64,000 nt of DNA from Astrothelium macrocarpum (GCA_021030915.1 JAGEMR010000067.1:62001-126000); one strand, 5' to 3'; counted from the stretch's first letter, positions 31,974-44,702 are shown. Notes: generated from the letters alone by a model not told the origin. Numbers and translations: made by a program.

Positions 31974-33074
31974 ATGTCACATCAAGCATCCAAAATCTTC
32001 GTCGTTGGCGGAACTGGTGCCCAAGGCATCCCAGTCATCCGCGGTCTTGTCAAGGATCGTGCCTACAGTGTTCGCGCACTTACTCGAGACATCAACTCCC
32101 CTCGGGCTCAGGAACTCCTCAAACTTGGAAATGTCGAACTCGTAGAAGGCACCTTTGCTAACGAGCATGACCTTCGCGCTGGATTTCATGGTTGTGATGG
32201 CGCCTTTGTGAACATCGATGGTTTTAACACAGGCGAGAAGACGGAAACGTTCTGGGCGATTCGAGCATACGAGCTTGCTCTCGAAGAGGGGGTCAAGTTT
32301 TTTGTGTATGGAAATTTGGACTTTGTTTACAAGAAGAGCGGATACGACCCAAACTTTCGTGTTGGCCACTATGATGGAAAGGGAAGAGTTGGAGAGTGGA
32401 TTTTGCAGCAGACAAAAGAGAATAGCAGCAGAATGTGGGCTGCCCTGTTCACGACTGGCCCTTATATAGAGATGACAATCGCACAAGGCACGCCAATCAG
32501 CCCCAGTGTTGAAGATGGCGTCGTCACCTGGCGTGCGCCCCTGGGAGACGGTTCTGTGCCACACGTGTCTCTGGAGGACTGCGAGTACTACGTTCGATGG
32601 TTGTTTGATCATCCAGAGCCTGCCAAAGGTCTGAACCTCGAGGTCGCCATTGATCACATCAGCTATGCTGAACTTGCCAAGGCCTTTGAGGAGACAACAG
32701 GGCATCCAGCTAGGTACATCGACACTGACCTCGACACATACTGGAATTCTGAAGGTCTGAGCCTAATCGCTGGCTTGCCTAGCGCATATAATGCCGATCC
32801 AAACGATCCTGCGACTGTCACTTTTCGTGAAAATTTCACTGGATTTTGGCACCTCTTCAAAGAAGGTGGTGGTAGAAACGGGTTGACGAAGCGAGACTAC
32901 CAGCTTTTGGATGAGATCCATCCTAACAGGATCAAAAGTGCCAAGCAATGGTTTGAAATCGAAGAAGAGCGTGGAAAGAAGGCAGGTCTGGGAAGTCTAT
33001 GGGAGCGGGTGCAGCCGCATAATCTCAAACCTACGTTGAAAATATCCGAAGATGGTCGCCAGGGGAGATTGTAG
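31974..33074 (+). CDS. NmrA-like NAD(P)-binding family protein
   Basis: A single exon of 366 codons. The N-terminus is a Rossmann start KIFVVGGTGAQGIPVIRGL with the GGTGxQG dinucleotide motif, followed by VRALTRD as in NmrA/HSCARG proteins. Later blocks include CDGAFVNIDGF, KFFVYGNLDFVYKK in the place of the SDR catalytic strand, and WAALFTTGPYIEM. The catalytic Tyr-Lys pair of true reductases is not clearly present, so it may be a redox sensor or regulator like NmrA, or a divergent oxidoreductase. Length fits the family. It stands alone, not in a pathway cluster. Confidence 0.85.
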   Translation: MSHQASKIFVVGGTGAQGIPVIRGLVKDRAYSVRALTRDINSPRAQELLKLGNVELVEGTFANEHDLRAGFHGCDGAFVNIDGFNTGEKTETFWAIRAYELALEEGVKFFVYGNLDFVYKKSGYDPNFRVGHYDGKGRVGEWILQQTKENSSRMWAALFTTGPYIEMTIAQGTPISPSVEDGVVTWRAPLGDGSVPHVSLEDCEYYVRWLFDHPEPAKGLNLEVAIDHISYAELAKAFEETTGHPARYIDTDLDTYWNSEGLSLIAGLPSAYNADPNDPATVTFRENFTGFWHLFKEGGGRNGLTKRDYQLLDEIHPNRIKSAKQWFEIEEERGKKAGLGSLWERVQPHNLKPTLKISEDGRQGRL

Positions 33075-33961
33075 TTATCTTGTATGCATGCTAAGCTCTA
33101 TATAGATTTTGAATTGGTCTGTTCTTTGCACCTGAAACTGTGAAAGGATAGCCAAGTGAGAAAAATCTTACCACTTTCATTAATGTCAATATCTACTTAG
33201 TTCTTGGTTGTATCAGCAATGTCCCATATGCTCATGCCTGGAGTAGGATTAATCCGAGGATGTTTGTGCTCTACCATGTCCCAGTATTATCTCAACCAAA
33301 CAGCCTTCCCGGGTACTCGGAGCTATCGCAAACATCTCCTCCGCCTGCACAGTATATCGTGTCTAGACTGCAGAATTGTGAGGAGGCGTTGAGGGGGTTG
33401 CGTGGACAGACGGGGTGGGAAGAGGAGTGGTCGGAGCATACAAACGCCGACGGTTGCACGCCAATCAGAAAGCAAGCTTCTCAGGGGTGAGGGGCTGAGC
33501 AAATGGTACTTTATGTACTTAGGCTTTCAGGCAGCCAATCATGCAATGTGTATCCTCCGGTTTATTTACACCTTCGATTCATACCCGGATTGATAGCGTT
33601 GTCAACAATGAAAATAAAGTCCATTCAGAGAATTTTTATGGATCGAAAATTATCGAAAGTGATAAATTAATCTTTTGTTTCACTCAACTTTAATGAATTT
33701 TTTTATGAATCATATGTTATCCAACTTATCCTTTATAACTTTCTCTTGAATCTATGTTTTTGATGCTATCGAATCAGATATGCACGGCTCTCAAGGGTGT
33801 GCTGATTACTCACTAACAGTCGGCTAATATCCTCCCCACCACAAAATCCTGTATTCGCCGCATGCACTTTACAAAGTCATCTAGTTGTGTTACGTCAAGC
33901 ACTTCTAAGTGACCATCAACCGAGCAGAGGACTGCGGATCATATATGACAATCTTGAAGCT
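33075..33961. other. Intergenic, moderately AT-rich
   Basis: Between two plus-strand genes. About 33600-33770 is AT-rich but has no inverted or direct terminal repeats that I can see. No gene is supported. Confidence 0.4.
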
Positions 33962-34918
33962 ATGGAAACACTCAAGGATGTTGTCCAGCAACTCACCTTT
34001 CCGTGGCGGTTCATGAGCGTATCCGCTAGGCGGATCCCCTACACAATTCGCACCCTTATTTCTGAAGGTCGATGGCAGACCTTGTTCAGCCTCGATGGCT
34101 TTTGTGATGCGCTCTTTGGCAACTTCTGGGCGGTCGTGGGACCGCAAGCCAAGTCATTTGCCGAAGTGCGTGTGATACCCTTGCTTGAAGGCAGAGTGCG
34201 AAATGGCGAAGTGTACGACCACGTCGTGGACAAGCCTGTATCGGGGCGAATCTTGGAGATTGGAGCGGGCACAGGCATGTGGGCAGATGTGTTCTTGAAG
34301 ATCAATACCACTGGCCAACATGCTGGTACCGAGAGTGCCAATGCTCCCACGACGCGGAGAAGAGTGGCAGCTCAAGGCATCAGCAAGATCTATGGCGTAG
34401 AACCGCATCCTCAATCAGTGAAGGCTCTTCGACAGCGCACGAAAGAGCTTGGCATGGAGGAAATCTACGAGGCTATACCTGTGGGCATCGAGCAGCTTGA
34501 TGACCCGCGTGCGACCGGAAGCGCGACGACTATTGAGCCCGGTAGCATTGATAGTATCGTTTCAGTATTGTGCCTGTGTAGCATACCTGATCAAGAGAAA
34601 AACATCAAGGCTCTGTACAAACTGCTCAAGCCAGGTGGGCGGTGGTACGTTTACGAGCATGTCAGGGCCAAGAGAGGTGGCATGTTGCTTCGTTGGTACC
34701 AGCGTACGTGTTTCACGGTTTATTTGCAGCAAAACTAATGTATGGCAGGCTACGTTAATTTTTTCTGGGCCTTCTTCTTGGGTTCGTGTAGATTATGTAA
34801 CGACACGACAACGCACTTGAAGGAAGCAGGGCCGTGGTCCAGCGTTGACCTAGTACAGCCGCCTGACGAGCCAGCATACAAGGTACTACCTCATATTCTA
34901 GGAGTCTTGACGAAATGA
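33962..34918 (+). CDS. SAM-dependent methyltransferase, type-11/METTL7-like
   Basis: Two exons, 33962-34703 and 34749-34918, give 303 residues. SAM-binding motif I is RILEIGAGTGMW, motif II YGVEPHPQSVKAL, and the later strand IVSVLCLCSIPDQ with LLKPGGRWYVYEH shows a class-I methyltransferase. The C-terminal WYQRYVNFFWAFFLGSCRL, formed across the 45-bp intron, and the PPDEPAYKVLPHILG ending match the METTL7-like group, whose animal members methylate thiols. The N-terminal 60 residues include an amphipathic stretch that could bind membrane. Substrate unknown. Confidence 0.85.
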
Positions 34919-35472
34919 GTCTCCTTGAATACCATGTTCAAAGCTTGCTATGCGGGACATTTTCGATTCCTCTAACGTACGGTAGAGGAACCGTTCAAGC
35001 TTTTAGATTTGCAGTTATTTCGATCTGGAACTGGCTTTGTTGTATCAAAAACTGTCGAGGACCTTTCGGCAAGTAGGAGATTTTGCTTCTTAGGAATGGA
35101 CGTTGTACAGAGAATCAAGCCATCATCACAGCATACTTGGAAACGCGCAGACAGACTCATATTTAACATGACAACATCTGCCATATACATTTCGATAGGC
35201 GTTTTGAATCCAAGATGTTCCATATTCTCGATCTAATTTGAGATTCTGAAAGATCCATAGATTAAAACTAATAAGTGGCCGGGACAAAACTAATGCTGGA
35301 TGAGAAATAAGTTCGGATGCTTACTACTGAGTATGATGCTATCATGATTAAGGATTACCCATTTGAGACCAAACGGTACGAGGAGACTACTCTTTCTGGA
35401 ACATGAAATTAGGGTAGCGTAGATGACGATATCGAAAATGTCCAATCATTGTCCAGACTCGTATTTGAGTAT
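34919..35472. other. Intergenic, left part of a 2.3-kb non-coding stretch
   Basis: Short frames on both strands (for example minus 35223-34972) vaguely recall retroelement fragments but lack any diagnostic motif. Nothing firm is seen. Confidence 0.35.
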
Positions 35473-35693
35473 CGCCAAATGTTGCGATAAGAAAGCCATG
35501 GACCGCGCTATGGTAAATGGAGCCAATCAAAGACCACCGACGATAATTAATAGTACCATTTTTGAGGCTACATTGTATTGAACGATTGAACGTCTTGGGT
35601 AATTTAAAAGCACACTGGAGGCGTCCTAAACATATGTTCAGTGATTTTCGTGTCTCGTGGACCATAACATTTCTTATTGCAACCCCTGGTGAT
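35473..35693. mobile_element. MITE-like inverted-repeat element, copy C
   Basis: The left end has TGTTGCGATAAGAAAGCCAT (from 35480) and the right end ATAACATTTCTTATTGCAAC (to 35682), which are reverse complements with mismatches. The right end also shares CCCCTGGTG with copy A. It is non-coding and more diverged than copy B. Limits are approximate. Confidence 0.55.
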
Positions 35694-37264
35694 GTGGTTG
35701 CATTGATTTAGATAAGCGAGAACTCCTATCGTGTAGATCAGGGGGGCCTTATGACAGGAATGAGGCCGCAAACGGAATTTTGCTTTTTCAATCCGTAAAG
35801 TCAAGTATCCCACGTCAGATTGTACTTTAAAAAGGAAATCAAGTAAAAATTTGGATAGCAAGACTTTGACTTGCTATTGTGAAGCTCGATCGCTAAAAAT
35901 TTTGGCCCCATTGATCGTAGAAAAAGCGGTCAAGTCCGTATCGACTTGAAGGGCATGGATTTAGATGACGAATGCGGTTTTCGATGTGCATGGACAATTT
36001 GTTGGTAGGAGCGCGTGTCGGGCCGAGATACGGGAGACACGATTTGGGTAAGTCGCAAGGACTTTGAAAACCTTTTTGGGACGAGAGATTATTGATTTGA
36101 TCGAATGCTTAGTCGGATTAGGTGTGCATGCGATTCTGCAAGAGGGAATGTGATAGGAAACAATTGCCTATACGCAATCCCGGAGGTCTGATCTCCTTAA
36201 TGGACATTTGGTCTCTGCTGAATTTCCGTCATAGGTCATGTTCTAGCCCAATAGAGGATCGGCAGACCCGGCAGGCTGCTCCCAAAAGTAAGGTCATTCG
36301 CTTCCCCTTGACATGGCTTGCTTTTTATTTCCTCATGGAGCAGATTGCAGCCAAGTGTAAGTACGTCAGTCATTGCCATCTGACGCGCCCCGGGCCTCTA
36401 TCCTAAATTGACGGCATGCTTGACAAAGAAGATGGTGACAAAGTCCAGCCACAGTGGACGGATGCTTGAACTCATGTAATGACGATCCAGTGTCCTTGGC
36501 ATGACGGGGGCCCTGTTCTTCTCATCCGCATTGCCCAGCAGTAAAAAGCAATATGCGGAAACCGGAGCACCGAAGCCTGCCGAGCAGCCGCGGGAGCATC
36601 CCGTTCTGTAGGAGAGAGGTGACGCGCGGAGATGTCACTGGATTGGTGTAGCGAGATTTGGCCGAGATCTGATCTGGGGAATTGAGAGGCAGCTCGCACC
36701 GCTTGGACAGAGGGTTTGGGTGTGATGGCGTTCAGCTCTAGCCTGCTTCCGTTACGGTGCCTGTCCGCTCTCCGCTGGATGAGCCGACAGGTCCAGCAAG
36801 CTTGCACACTATTGCTGCAGCCATCTATCTTGGCCATGCGATCGTCGCCCTCCCGTCCTTCTTTCGGCCTGGTCCATCCTACTGCCTCCCATCTCATTCC
36901 TCTCCTCGTCCGCTGCTCCCACGCTGGCGTCCACATCTCCGCCGCCCTTTTGCATTTCCACCCTCACGCCTTGCTTTCTACCCCCTCGCCACTGCCTCTC
37001 TACCCACTCTTGTCAGCCGTGGCATACCCTCGAGACAAAATCTCATGTTTATTGCCGATGCGCGTGATAGCTTGACCTGGCAGCCTCTGGCGTCATTGCT
37101 TGCGTTGTCCTCGCAGGGGGCCAAATCGGCGACCTGGACCGGTGCGGAATCGAGTACGATAGGCATCACCGTTCAACCAAAGCGATTGACCCTGCGGCCT
37201 CACTCTGCACGAGCGAAAAACAATACCTGTGCGCTACGCCAGTAAGGTCCAGAAAATTGATATC
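35694..37264. other. Long upstream region of SKN7
   Basis: 1.57 kb without a supported gene. About 36780-37070 is strongly pyrimidine-rich on the plus strand and probably is the SKN7 promoter and leader; it contains several short upstream ATGs, for example at 36716. Overlapping frames near 36472-37245 on both strands look like composition artefacts. Confidence 0.4.
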
Positions 37265-39487
37265 ATGGACGGTCAAGGAGGTCAAGGAGCAAGCAGCTCT
37301 AGCGACTTTGTAAGCCTTTCATCTTTTATCCTTTGACGCAGCCATTCATCGCTAACTTTTTCGCAGGTTCGCAAACTCTACAAGTTGGTCATGAATTGCT
37401 TTTCCTCGGTTAATCGGTACTGATTTGCTATCAATGCTAGGATGTTGGAAAACCCATCAGATGAAAGCGTAGTGAGATGGGGCAATGAGGGAGACAGCTT
37501 TGTTGTGTTGGAGGTAAAGATTGAGACTCGATCCTATGGCTGCGGGCTGGCTGACTGTCTCTAGAATGAAAGGTTCACCAAGCATATTCTGCCAAAGCAT
37601 TTTAAACACAGCAATTTCGCGAGTTTTGTCCGACAGCTCAACAAATACGACTTTCACAAAGTCAGGCACAACAATGAAGACAATGGACAGTCACCATATG
37701 GCACAGGAGTAAGGAAGGTGCCATTTGCGCAAATGGACTACGGCTCACTGGTAGCAGGCGTGGGAGTTTAAGCATCCCGATTTCAAAATGAACAACAAAG
37801 ATGCGCTCGATAATATCCGAAGGAAAGCACCGGCCCCAAGGAAGCCGAACCAAGCCGCAGATGAAACCGTCCCAACTCAGCAGATGGATCTGGTCCATTC
37901 GCAACTGGTTGCCACTCAACAGCAACTCCAGCAACTTCAAGAAAGATATAATGAACTAAGCATACATCACTCCATGCTTTTGCAAGAACTGATTGGCGTT
38001 CAAAAAACCGTTGTCAATCACGAACATGTCATGCAGAGCGTCATGAGTTTTCTTCATTCTGTAGATGCGCAACGACGAAGGGACAGTAGAACACATAATC
38101 CGTTTGCCCCTTCAACAGATGGCGTTCAAAATGGGGCAACTGAACAACAACCAGCTCAAAACTTGGGTACCGTCGAAGAGGATGAGCCGGCATCGCCCCT
38201 CCAGCATGCCACGAAACTTTTACAAGAAACTAATGCAGACGTCATGTTGAACCCGCGGAATTTGGAACACATCAACGAGCTAGCAATTCGAATGAATGGG
38301 ACCATCACGACACCACCGCCACAGAGTATCGAAGTTCGTAATGGGGTGAGACCTCCGAGTCGCAACACGGGTCCGCCTTCTGCAACGACATCCCACACAT
38401 CCGGTCGATATGGAGAGCTTGATAATATGGTCTATCCTGTCGGCCAGACCCAAGGTATCGATCCCATGTTTAGCGAACATATCAACAACATACCTTATCC
38501 ACTGCCGACAAAGCCAGCTGAACCATCGGACCCTAGATATCAGACTCAAGAACCGCGCAAAAAGAGCGCACAGTTTGATCCTGGTTGGATAAGACAACCT
38601 CAGATTTTGCTCGTTGAAGATGACCCGACATGTCGACGTATCGGCGGCAAGTTCCTCTACGCATTTAATTGCTCCATTGATAGCGCGGTAGGCTTTCCTT
38701 TGAGTTGTTGCCTGGATTAGCGCTGACGATCATAGCTGGATGGTCTCGAGGCTGTCAACAAGTTGAATGCAGGATCTAAATACGATCTAGTGCTTATGGA
38801 TATCATCATGCCAAATTTGGATGGTGTCTCAGCATGTCATCTGATTCGACAGTTCGATACGACTCCTATCATTGCAATGACGTCCAATATTCGAAGCGAT
38901 GATATTTCCATGTATTTCCAGCATGGTAAGATTCCCTATTTCGAACCCCGGTTTGCCATGCTAATCACTGAATAGGCATGAACGATGTGCTCCCAAAACC
39001 GTTCACCAAAGAAGGCCTTTTGAACATGCTCGAGAAGCATCTCGGACATTTGAAAAAGTCGATGCATGAAATGAATGCAATGGGTGTTCCTCAGGCTGTT
39101 CAGCCGCTGGCGCATACATCTGCAAAGCAGACAATGAAGGATGAAGATTCGCCTGGTAAATCCCCAAACACCATTAGTACATGGAACAGTCCCAACCAGC
39201 ATATTCCAGGTGTTTCTCCCGTTGGCAGCTCCGTCCCAGACGATTACCTCAACAGCGTTCAAGCGCACCCCGGTGCATATGGGCTACAGACGGGGATGAA
39301 TCCAGGGATGGGGTATGGGTCGAATCCGCAAACACCCATGGGCGCGCCCAGATCCACTCAGCACCGACGGCAGATTTCGGATATCTCGGGTGGTGACGAA
39401 ATGGTGCCCGGCGCAAAGAGACAGCAAATTTTTGCGCCATCGATTCCGCAGCACCAGCAAATCAATCCCTTGCAAAGACCAAGATGA
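37265..39487 (+). CDS. SKN7: Skn7/Prr1-type stress response regulator
   Basis: Seven exons: 37265-37309, 37367-37383 (17 nt), 37441-37513, 37565-37708, 37758-38687, 38736-38925 and 38976-39487; 636 residues. The N-terminus is an HSF-type DNA-binding domain (SDFVRKLYKMLENPSDESVV, HILPKHFKHSNFASFVRQLN, AWEFKHPDF). A coiled coil rich in Gln and Leu follows (LVATQQQLQQLQERYNEL). The receiver domain begins QILLVEDDPTCRRIGGKFLY, has the phospho-acceptor Asp in YDLVLMDIIMP, and the conserved Lys in NDVLPKPF. Skn7 takes phosphate from the Ypd1 phosphorelay and drives oxidative, osmotic and wall-stress genes. The tail is Pro/Gln/Gly-rich. Every splice junction falls within a conserved block, giving strong support. 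Confidence 0.95.
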
Positions 39488-40168
39488 CCATTTGAAGCGG
39501 TTCCGGGGTGGAGTGATGTTCAATGACAGGGATGCGGGCGTTTTGGGTAATGGGCCGTAAATTGGCATGAACAGCGTAGCACTTTCTGACCTGCGGCTTG
39601 GGGATTGGCGTGATTGCTCAGCAGGGCGAGGGTCATGTGGGTTTCTATTTCAGGCGCGGTTTATTTTCAACTGTATTTCGCTCGCTTGGCAGCAGACAAG
39701 CTTGAGCTTCAAATCTTGATGTCATTTTTCATACCCAAGACTAGCTGTGTCGAAGTACTCAATCGGCAGCGTACGGTAGAATCAGTCAGCTTACAAGGAC
39801 ATGTGCATAATCCCACAAGGGGTCCTTTGCTGGTGGAGGAGGGATTGTGAGGACACCTCTGGTAGTCGATTGGTTACGTACAAAAGTAATAAGCATTTCA
39901 ACACAGGTTCAGACAATTATTCTAGCGATTGCGTTGCCTCAGAGATAAGATGCAAGAAAGAAGAAGTCAAAATATGAAAGTCGGGGTTGAAATAGCCTTT
40001 AGTTCTAGACCTTGGGAGATTCTTGGGTCTGGATCAAACTCCCCTGGCCGCAGAGTCATCGCACAAACACATTAACCGTCAGCCTACAAGCAACCTTTCC
40101 CAACGGCCCGCTGTCACCATGCACGCATAACTAGCTAGCATCATGACGGCACCTAGACCCTTTCCAAC
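39488..40168. other. Intergenic
   Basis: 3' region of SKN7 and promoter of GCD6. A frame at 39614-39850 lacks coding features. Nothing else is seen. Confidence 0.4.
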
Positions 40169-42451
40169 ATGGCTCCAAAAAACAAGAAGCCTGCAGGCCC
40201 TGAAAAGGGCAAGCAGGGCGAGGAGGAAAGGGAAGAGCCTTTTCAGGCCGTGGTATGTTTCACACCTTTGACTTCTCTGCATGGCTTGACTGACTGATCC
40301 AGATTCTCGCCGACTCTTTCGAAACGAAATTCGCTCCCTTTACCCTCGAAAAACCACGAGTAAGCCCACTATCCCACAAACCTCCCAACCTCCATATTTA
40401 CTCAACCCACTCACCCACCTCCACCACAGTGCCTCCTCCCCCTCGCCAACACCCCCCTCATCGAATACACCTTTGAATTCCTCGCCAACGCCGGCGTCTC
40501 CGAAGTCTACGTCTACTGCGGGCCCACCCATAGCACGCAGCTGGAATCCTACCTCGCCCGCTCGAAATGGTCCTCCCCGAGCACATCGCCCTTCACCAAG
40601 CTCCTCCCGCTGCGCTCCACCTCGACCTCCATCGGCGACGCGATGCGCGACCTCGACAAGCGCGCCCTCCTCGCTGGCGACTTCCTCCTGCTCTACAGCG
40701 ACGTCGTCGCCAACCTCGACCTCGCGCCCGCGCTCGCCGCGCACCGCGCCCGCCGCGCCGCCGACAAATCCGCCATCATGACCATGCTGCTGCGCTCCGC
40801 GCGCGCTAACCCTGCCACCCACACGCCCACCACACCCGTCTTCGTCCTTGACGCGGCGACAAATCGCTGTCTGCACTACGACCAGCTCGGCGCCCCCGGC
40901 GCCGCGTCTCGCCGCGGCAGTGCCACCGCCACTAGCCCGACGTCCCCCTCGTTTGCGCGCCCGCCGCGTCTGCGCCTCGCCCTCGACGCCGAGACATTGT
41001 CGGCTGCGGAGGAAATCGCGGTGCGTGCGGACTTGCTGGATCCGGGCATCGATATCTGTACGCCGGACGTGCTGGCGCTGTGGTCGGACTACTTTGACCA
41101 CTCGGCGCCGCGTGCGGGGTTCTTGTCGGCCGTGCTGCGTGATGGCGAGCTGAATGGGAAGAGTGTGCATGTGAGTGTTGTGGAGGAGGCGTATGCCGCG
41201 CGCGTGAGGGATTTGGGCGCGTATGCTGCCGTGGCGAGGGATGTGGTGGGGAGGTGGGCGTATCCGTTGGCGCCGGACGGGAACTTGGTGAGGGGACAGG
41301 GGTATCGGTTTGTGAAGGGGGGTGTGTATAGGGATGGTGGGGTGGTGTTGGCGAGGAACTGTGTGGCGGGGAGGGGGTGCGTGTTGGGGAGGGATGCGGT
41401 GGTTGGGGAGGGGAGCGTGCTGGTGGGGAGTGTACTGGGGAGGGGGTGCAAGGTGGGGAGAAATGTAAGGGTGGAGGGGGCGCATTTGTGGGATGGAGCG
41501 GTGGTGGGGGATGGGAGTTTGGTGAGGCAGGCTATTGTGGCGGAGAATGCAGTGATTGGGAAGAATTGCAAGATTGAGCCTGGGGCGTTGATCTCGTTGG
41601 GGGTGAAAATAGGAGATGGAGTGACGGTCAAAGGGACCAGTAGGATTACAAAGGCGAAGACAGATGAGCATCCTGATCCGTCGTGGGATATCAACATTGT
41701 GGGCGAGGGTGGGGAAGGCTACGAATATATTGGCGCTGAAGATGAAGACGATACAGAGGAGTTGGGAACGTCGAGTTTGGTATACTCGTCGTCTGCCTTT
41801 GCAACGTCGGTCGAGTCCATCTCAACTCTCAACGACGATTCGGACGATGATCTCTCACAAGTTTCAGGGGCAGATGCTTTCCAGCATGACGCTACCACGA
41901 GCATTGTCGATTCGATGCAAAAAGGGGACAAATGGGAAGATACACAAGTGGAGCTCATGGCTTTGCGACTGAGCACAAATGCCTCCGACTATCAAGTCCG
42001 AAAGGCAATTGCTGTTGCGTTTATGAAGCGGATTGAACAAGTCGCCGAGGAATCAGGACAAGGCATCAAAGCAGCTGTTGAATCAACACTTCGCGGCAAC
42101 AAAGGACTCATTGAGCGCAATCTGAGTGATGTGGGGACGTCAGGCAAGACGGATCAAGTGGAATTTCTTCTACTCATGCAAGCGGATCTAATACACCGAA
42201 AGGACGGAGATAAGATCCTAGTCTTCGTGTGTACGGAGCTATATAAAGCGGACGTGCTGGAGAAGGAAGCATTTGAGCAATGGTGGGGAGATGTCAAGTC
42301 AAGTGCAGATGAGGGTATGAGAAAGGTCAGGGAGAGGACAAGACAATTTCTAGATGTCTTGGCAGAAGAGGATGAAGAGGACAGTGAAGAAGACGAGGAT
42401 GACGAGGATGAGCAAGAAGACGACGATGAAGATGGAGAGGAAGACGAGTAG
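40169..42451 (+). CDS. GCD6: Translation initiation factor eIF2B, epsilon subunit
   Basis: Three exons, 40169-40252, 40303-40359 and 40430-42451, give 720 residues (yeast Gcd6 has 712). It is the catalytic guanine-nucleotide exchange subunit for eIF2. The nucleotidyltransferase-like N-terminus shows AVILADSFETKFAPFTLEKP across intron 1, then CLLPLANTPLIEYTFEFLA and GDFLLLYSDVVANLDL. A left-handed beta-helix of hexapeptide type follows (CVLGRDAVVGEGSVLVGSV, IVAENAVIGKNCKIEPGALI). After an acidic linker comes the W2/eIF5C HEAT domain with LVFVCTELYKADVLEKEAFE and WWGDVKS, then a Glu/Asp tail. The gene is extremely GC-skewed, C-rich to about 41000 and G-rich after 41150. Confidence 0.95.
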
Positions 42452-43007
42452 AATTTAAAAATAAGCATTCATGTCCCATTTCCATGGGTATGTAATAATC
42501 AAGATCGATGTATACCGATTTGAACATCACGGATATCACAGATATCACAGATATCACAGGTCCCTGGTGAGGATGTTTAGGGTGGGGCACAAATGCATCA
42601 GCGGACCGGGGTCAAGCCATGCATCATACGACGACTCCAGCTCGTCACTCCATCCAACCCACACCTCTCCTGCCTCTGCTTGTTTACCTATCTCATTCAC
42701 CACCCTTTGTACGTTCCATCTGATTGTTCCCGTCCCTCGCTCTCGCCACCACCTGACTGTGTCTCTCTCTTGCCACTGCGTTGCCTAGTCTTGTCTCGGG
42801 CAAGACTCGGCAACGCTGCCACTATCCACCACGTCTCCTGACACGCGCAAGCGTAAGGCACTCTCCCCGTGCCCAACCGAAGATCCACCACCGACTTCCA
42901 CTCATCTTCAAGACGAGCAACCTGCAAAGAAGGTTGCCAAGAAGTCCCCTGCTAGCCAGCTCAATCCTGCCACTTTGCCCGCCACACCGACACTCACTAC
43001 AACCTCC
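42452..43007. other. Intergenic with 9-bp repeat
   Basis: About 42532-42560 has three to four tandem copies of ATATCACAG. The frame of the next gene stays open upstream from 43008 to about 42785 with a basic, Ser/Pro-rich translation, but has no ATG, so a spliced upstream exon is possible though not supported. Confidence 0.45.
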
Positions 43008-44702
43008 ATGGACTCTGAAGATGAAGTCATTAGTGTTGCCTCCAGCGACGAGATGATGGAGGATCAAGATAGTGATCTCAGCATGGGTGGAGATGGTAAG
43101 TTTTGGACCTATGCCGTGTAGATGTAATGCATCACAACAACTAACCGCCTCGGTTAGATTCGGATGTGGATTTCGAGATTGATGATCCCGATATCGGCTT
43201 TGAAACTCAAGACAAGGACATCAAGCCTAAGCGCCAGCCCTACGAAGTGGAATTCAAAGTATACGGTCCAAAAGACATTCAAGCTCACCAGGATCAGCAG
43301 ATTGACGCAGTTTCTGCCATCCTTGGTCAACCACCAGAAGCTACTGCGATCCTCCTACGACATGCGCGATGGAACAAGGAAAGGCTCATCGAGTCATACA
43401 TGGACAAGCAAGAATCCGTGCTCGAGGCTGCAGGTCTTGGTATGGCTTCAGCTAAACCACCAGAGGTGAAAAAGGTAAAAGGCTTCGTTTGTGATATTTG
43501 CTGCGAGGATGGTGATAAACTTGATACATTCTCTATGAAATGTGATCATCGATTCTGTGTGGACTGTTATACGCACTATCTTGCTCAGAAGATTAAAGAT
43601 GAGGGTGAAGCAGCTCGTATTAAGTGTCCAGGAGATGGCTGCAACAGAATTGTGGACTCCAAGTCTCTCGATCTATTAGTAGCCGAGGATTTGAAAGCCA
43701 GGTACATTTGCAAGATCATCAAGTGTCGCCTTCACTGACTGTTCCGCCAGATATCAGGTATTATTGACGCGAACCTATGTGGATGACAAAGAAAACCTCA
43801 AATGGTGCCCAGCGCCAAACTGCGAATATGCAGTTGATTGTGGCGTGAAACAACGCGATCTTAATAAGATCGTACCTACCGTCCAGTGCATCTGCGGCCA
43901 TCCCTTCTGCTTCGGTTGCACTCTGAACGATCACCAACCCGCTCCGTGCTCTCTCGTCAAAAAATGGCTAAAGAAGTGCGAAGATGACTCCGAAACCGCT
44001 AATTGGATTTCAGCAAACACAAAAGAATGCCCCAAATGTCACTCTACCATTGAAAAGAACGGCGGTTGCAACCACATGACCTGCCGCAAATGCAAACACG
44101 AATTCTGCTGGATGTGCATGGGCGTCTGGTCTGAGCATGGCACCAGCTGGTACAGTTGCAACCGCTTCGAAGAAAAGAGCGGCTCCGATGCTCGCGACGC
44201 ACAAGCCAAATCCCGTCAGTCCCTCGAACGCTACCTTCACTACTACAATCGCTACGCGAACCACGAGCAGTCGGCCAAGCTCGACAAGGACATTTATCTC
44301 AAGACAGAGAAGAAGATGACGCAGCTACAGTCCACATCAGGCATGTCCTGGATCGAAGTACAGTTCCTCGACGCCGCGTCGCAGGCGCTACAGGCGTGCC
44401 GGCAAACACTCAAGTGGACATACGCGTTCGCCTACTACCTTGCGCGCAACAACCTGACCGAGATCTTCGAGGGGAATCAAAAGGATCTGGAGCTCGCGGT
44501 AGAGAATCTCAGCGAGATGTTTGAGAAGCCGACGGACCAGCTGGCTGCGTTGAAGCGCGAGATGATGGACAAGACGACGTATTGCACGCGCAGACGCATC
44601 ATCTTGTTGAGCGATACGGCGGAGAATCTGAAGAATGGTGAGTTCGATACGTTATCTACCTCAGCAGAGGAGAGTGATGCTGATGACGCTTGGTGTGTGT
44701 AG
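43008..44702 (+). CDS. Ariadne-type RBR E3 ubiquitin ligase
   Basis: Three exons, 43008-43095, 43158-43701 and 43751-44702, give 527 residues. The N-terminus is acidic (MDSEDEVISVASSDEMMED), as in Ariadne proteins, followed by a UBA-like region (AILLRHARWNKERLIESYMD). RING1 is CDICCEDGDKLDTFSMKCDH, the IBR contains WCPAPNCEYAVDC and CICGHPFCFGC, and RING2 is ECPKCHSTIEKNGGCNHMTC with the catalytic Cys in the NGGCNHM loop. HEFCWMCMGVW follows. The Ariadne domain follows (YYNRYANHEQSAKLD, WTYAFAYYL). RBR ligases accept ubiquitin from E2 on RING2 before transfer. The start ATG was chosen by family match. Confidence 0.93.

Noticed and set aside
34972..35236. Possible copia-type retroelement fragment
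   Set aside because: Only weak resemblance of short frames on both strands. No reverse transcriptase, integrase or LTR motif is seen.
38926..38975. tRNA T-arm-like sequence (minus strand GGGGTTCGAAAT)
   Set aside because: It lies within a 50-bp SKN7 intron that splices cleanly and has no room for a cloverleaf.
40340..41671. 443-codon open frame antisense to GCD6
   Set aside because: The region is so GC-rich that stops are rare. The translation is His/Pro- and Arg/Gly-rich, with no family features, while the plus strand encodes a complete eIF2B epsilon.
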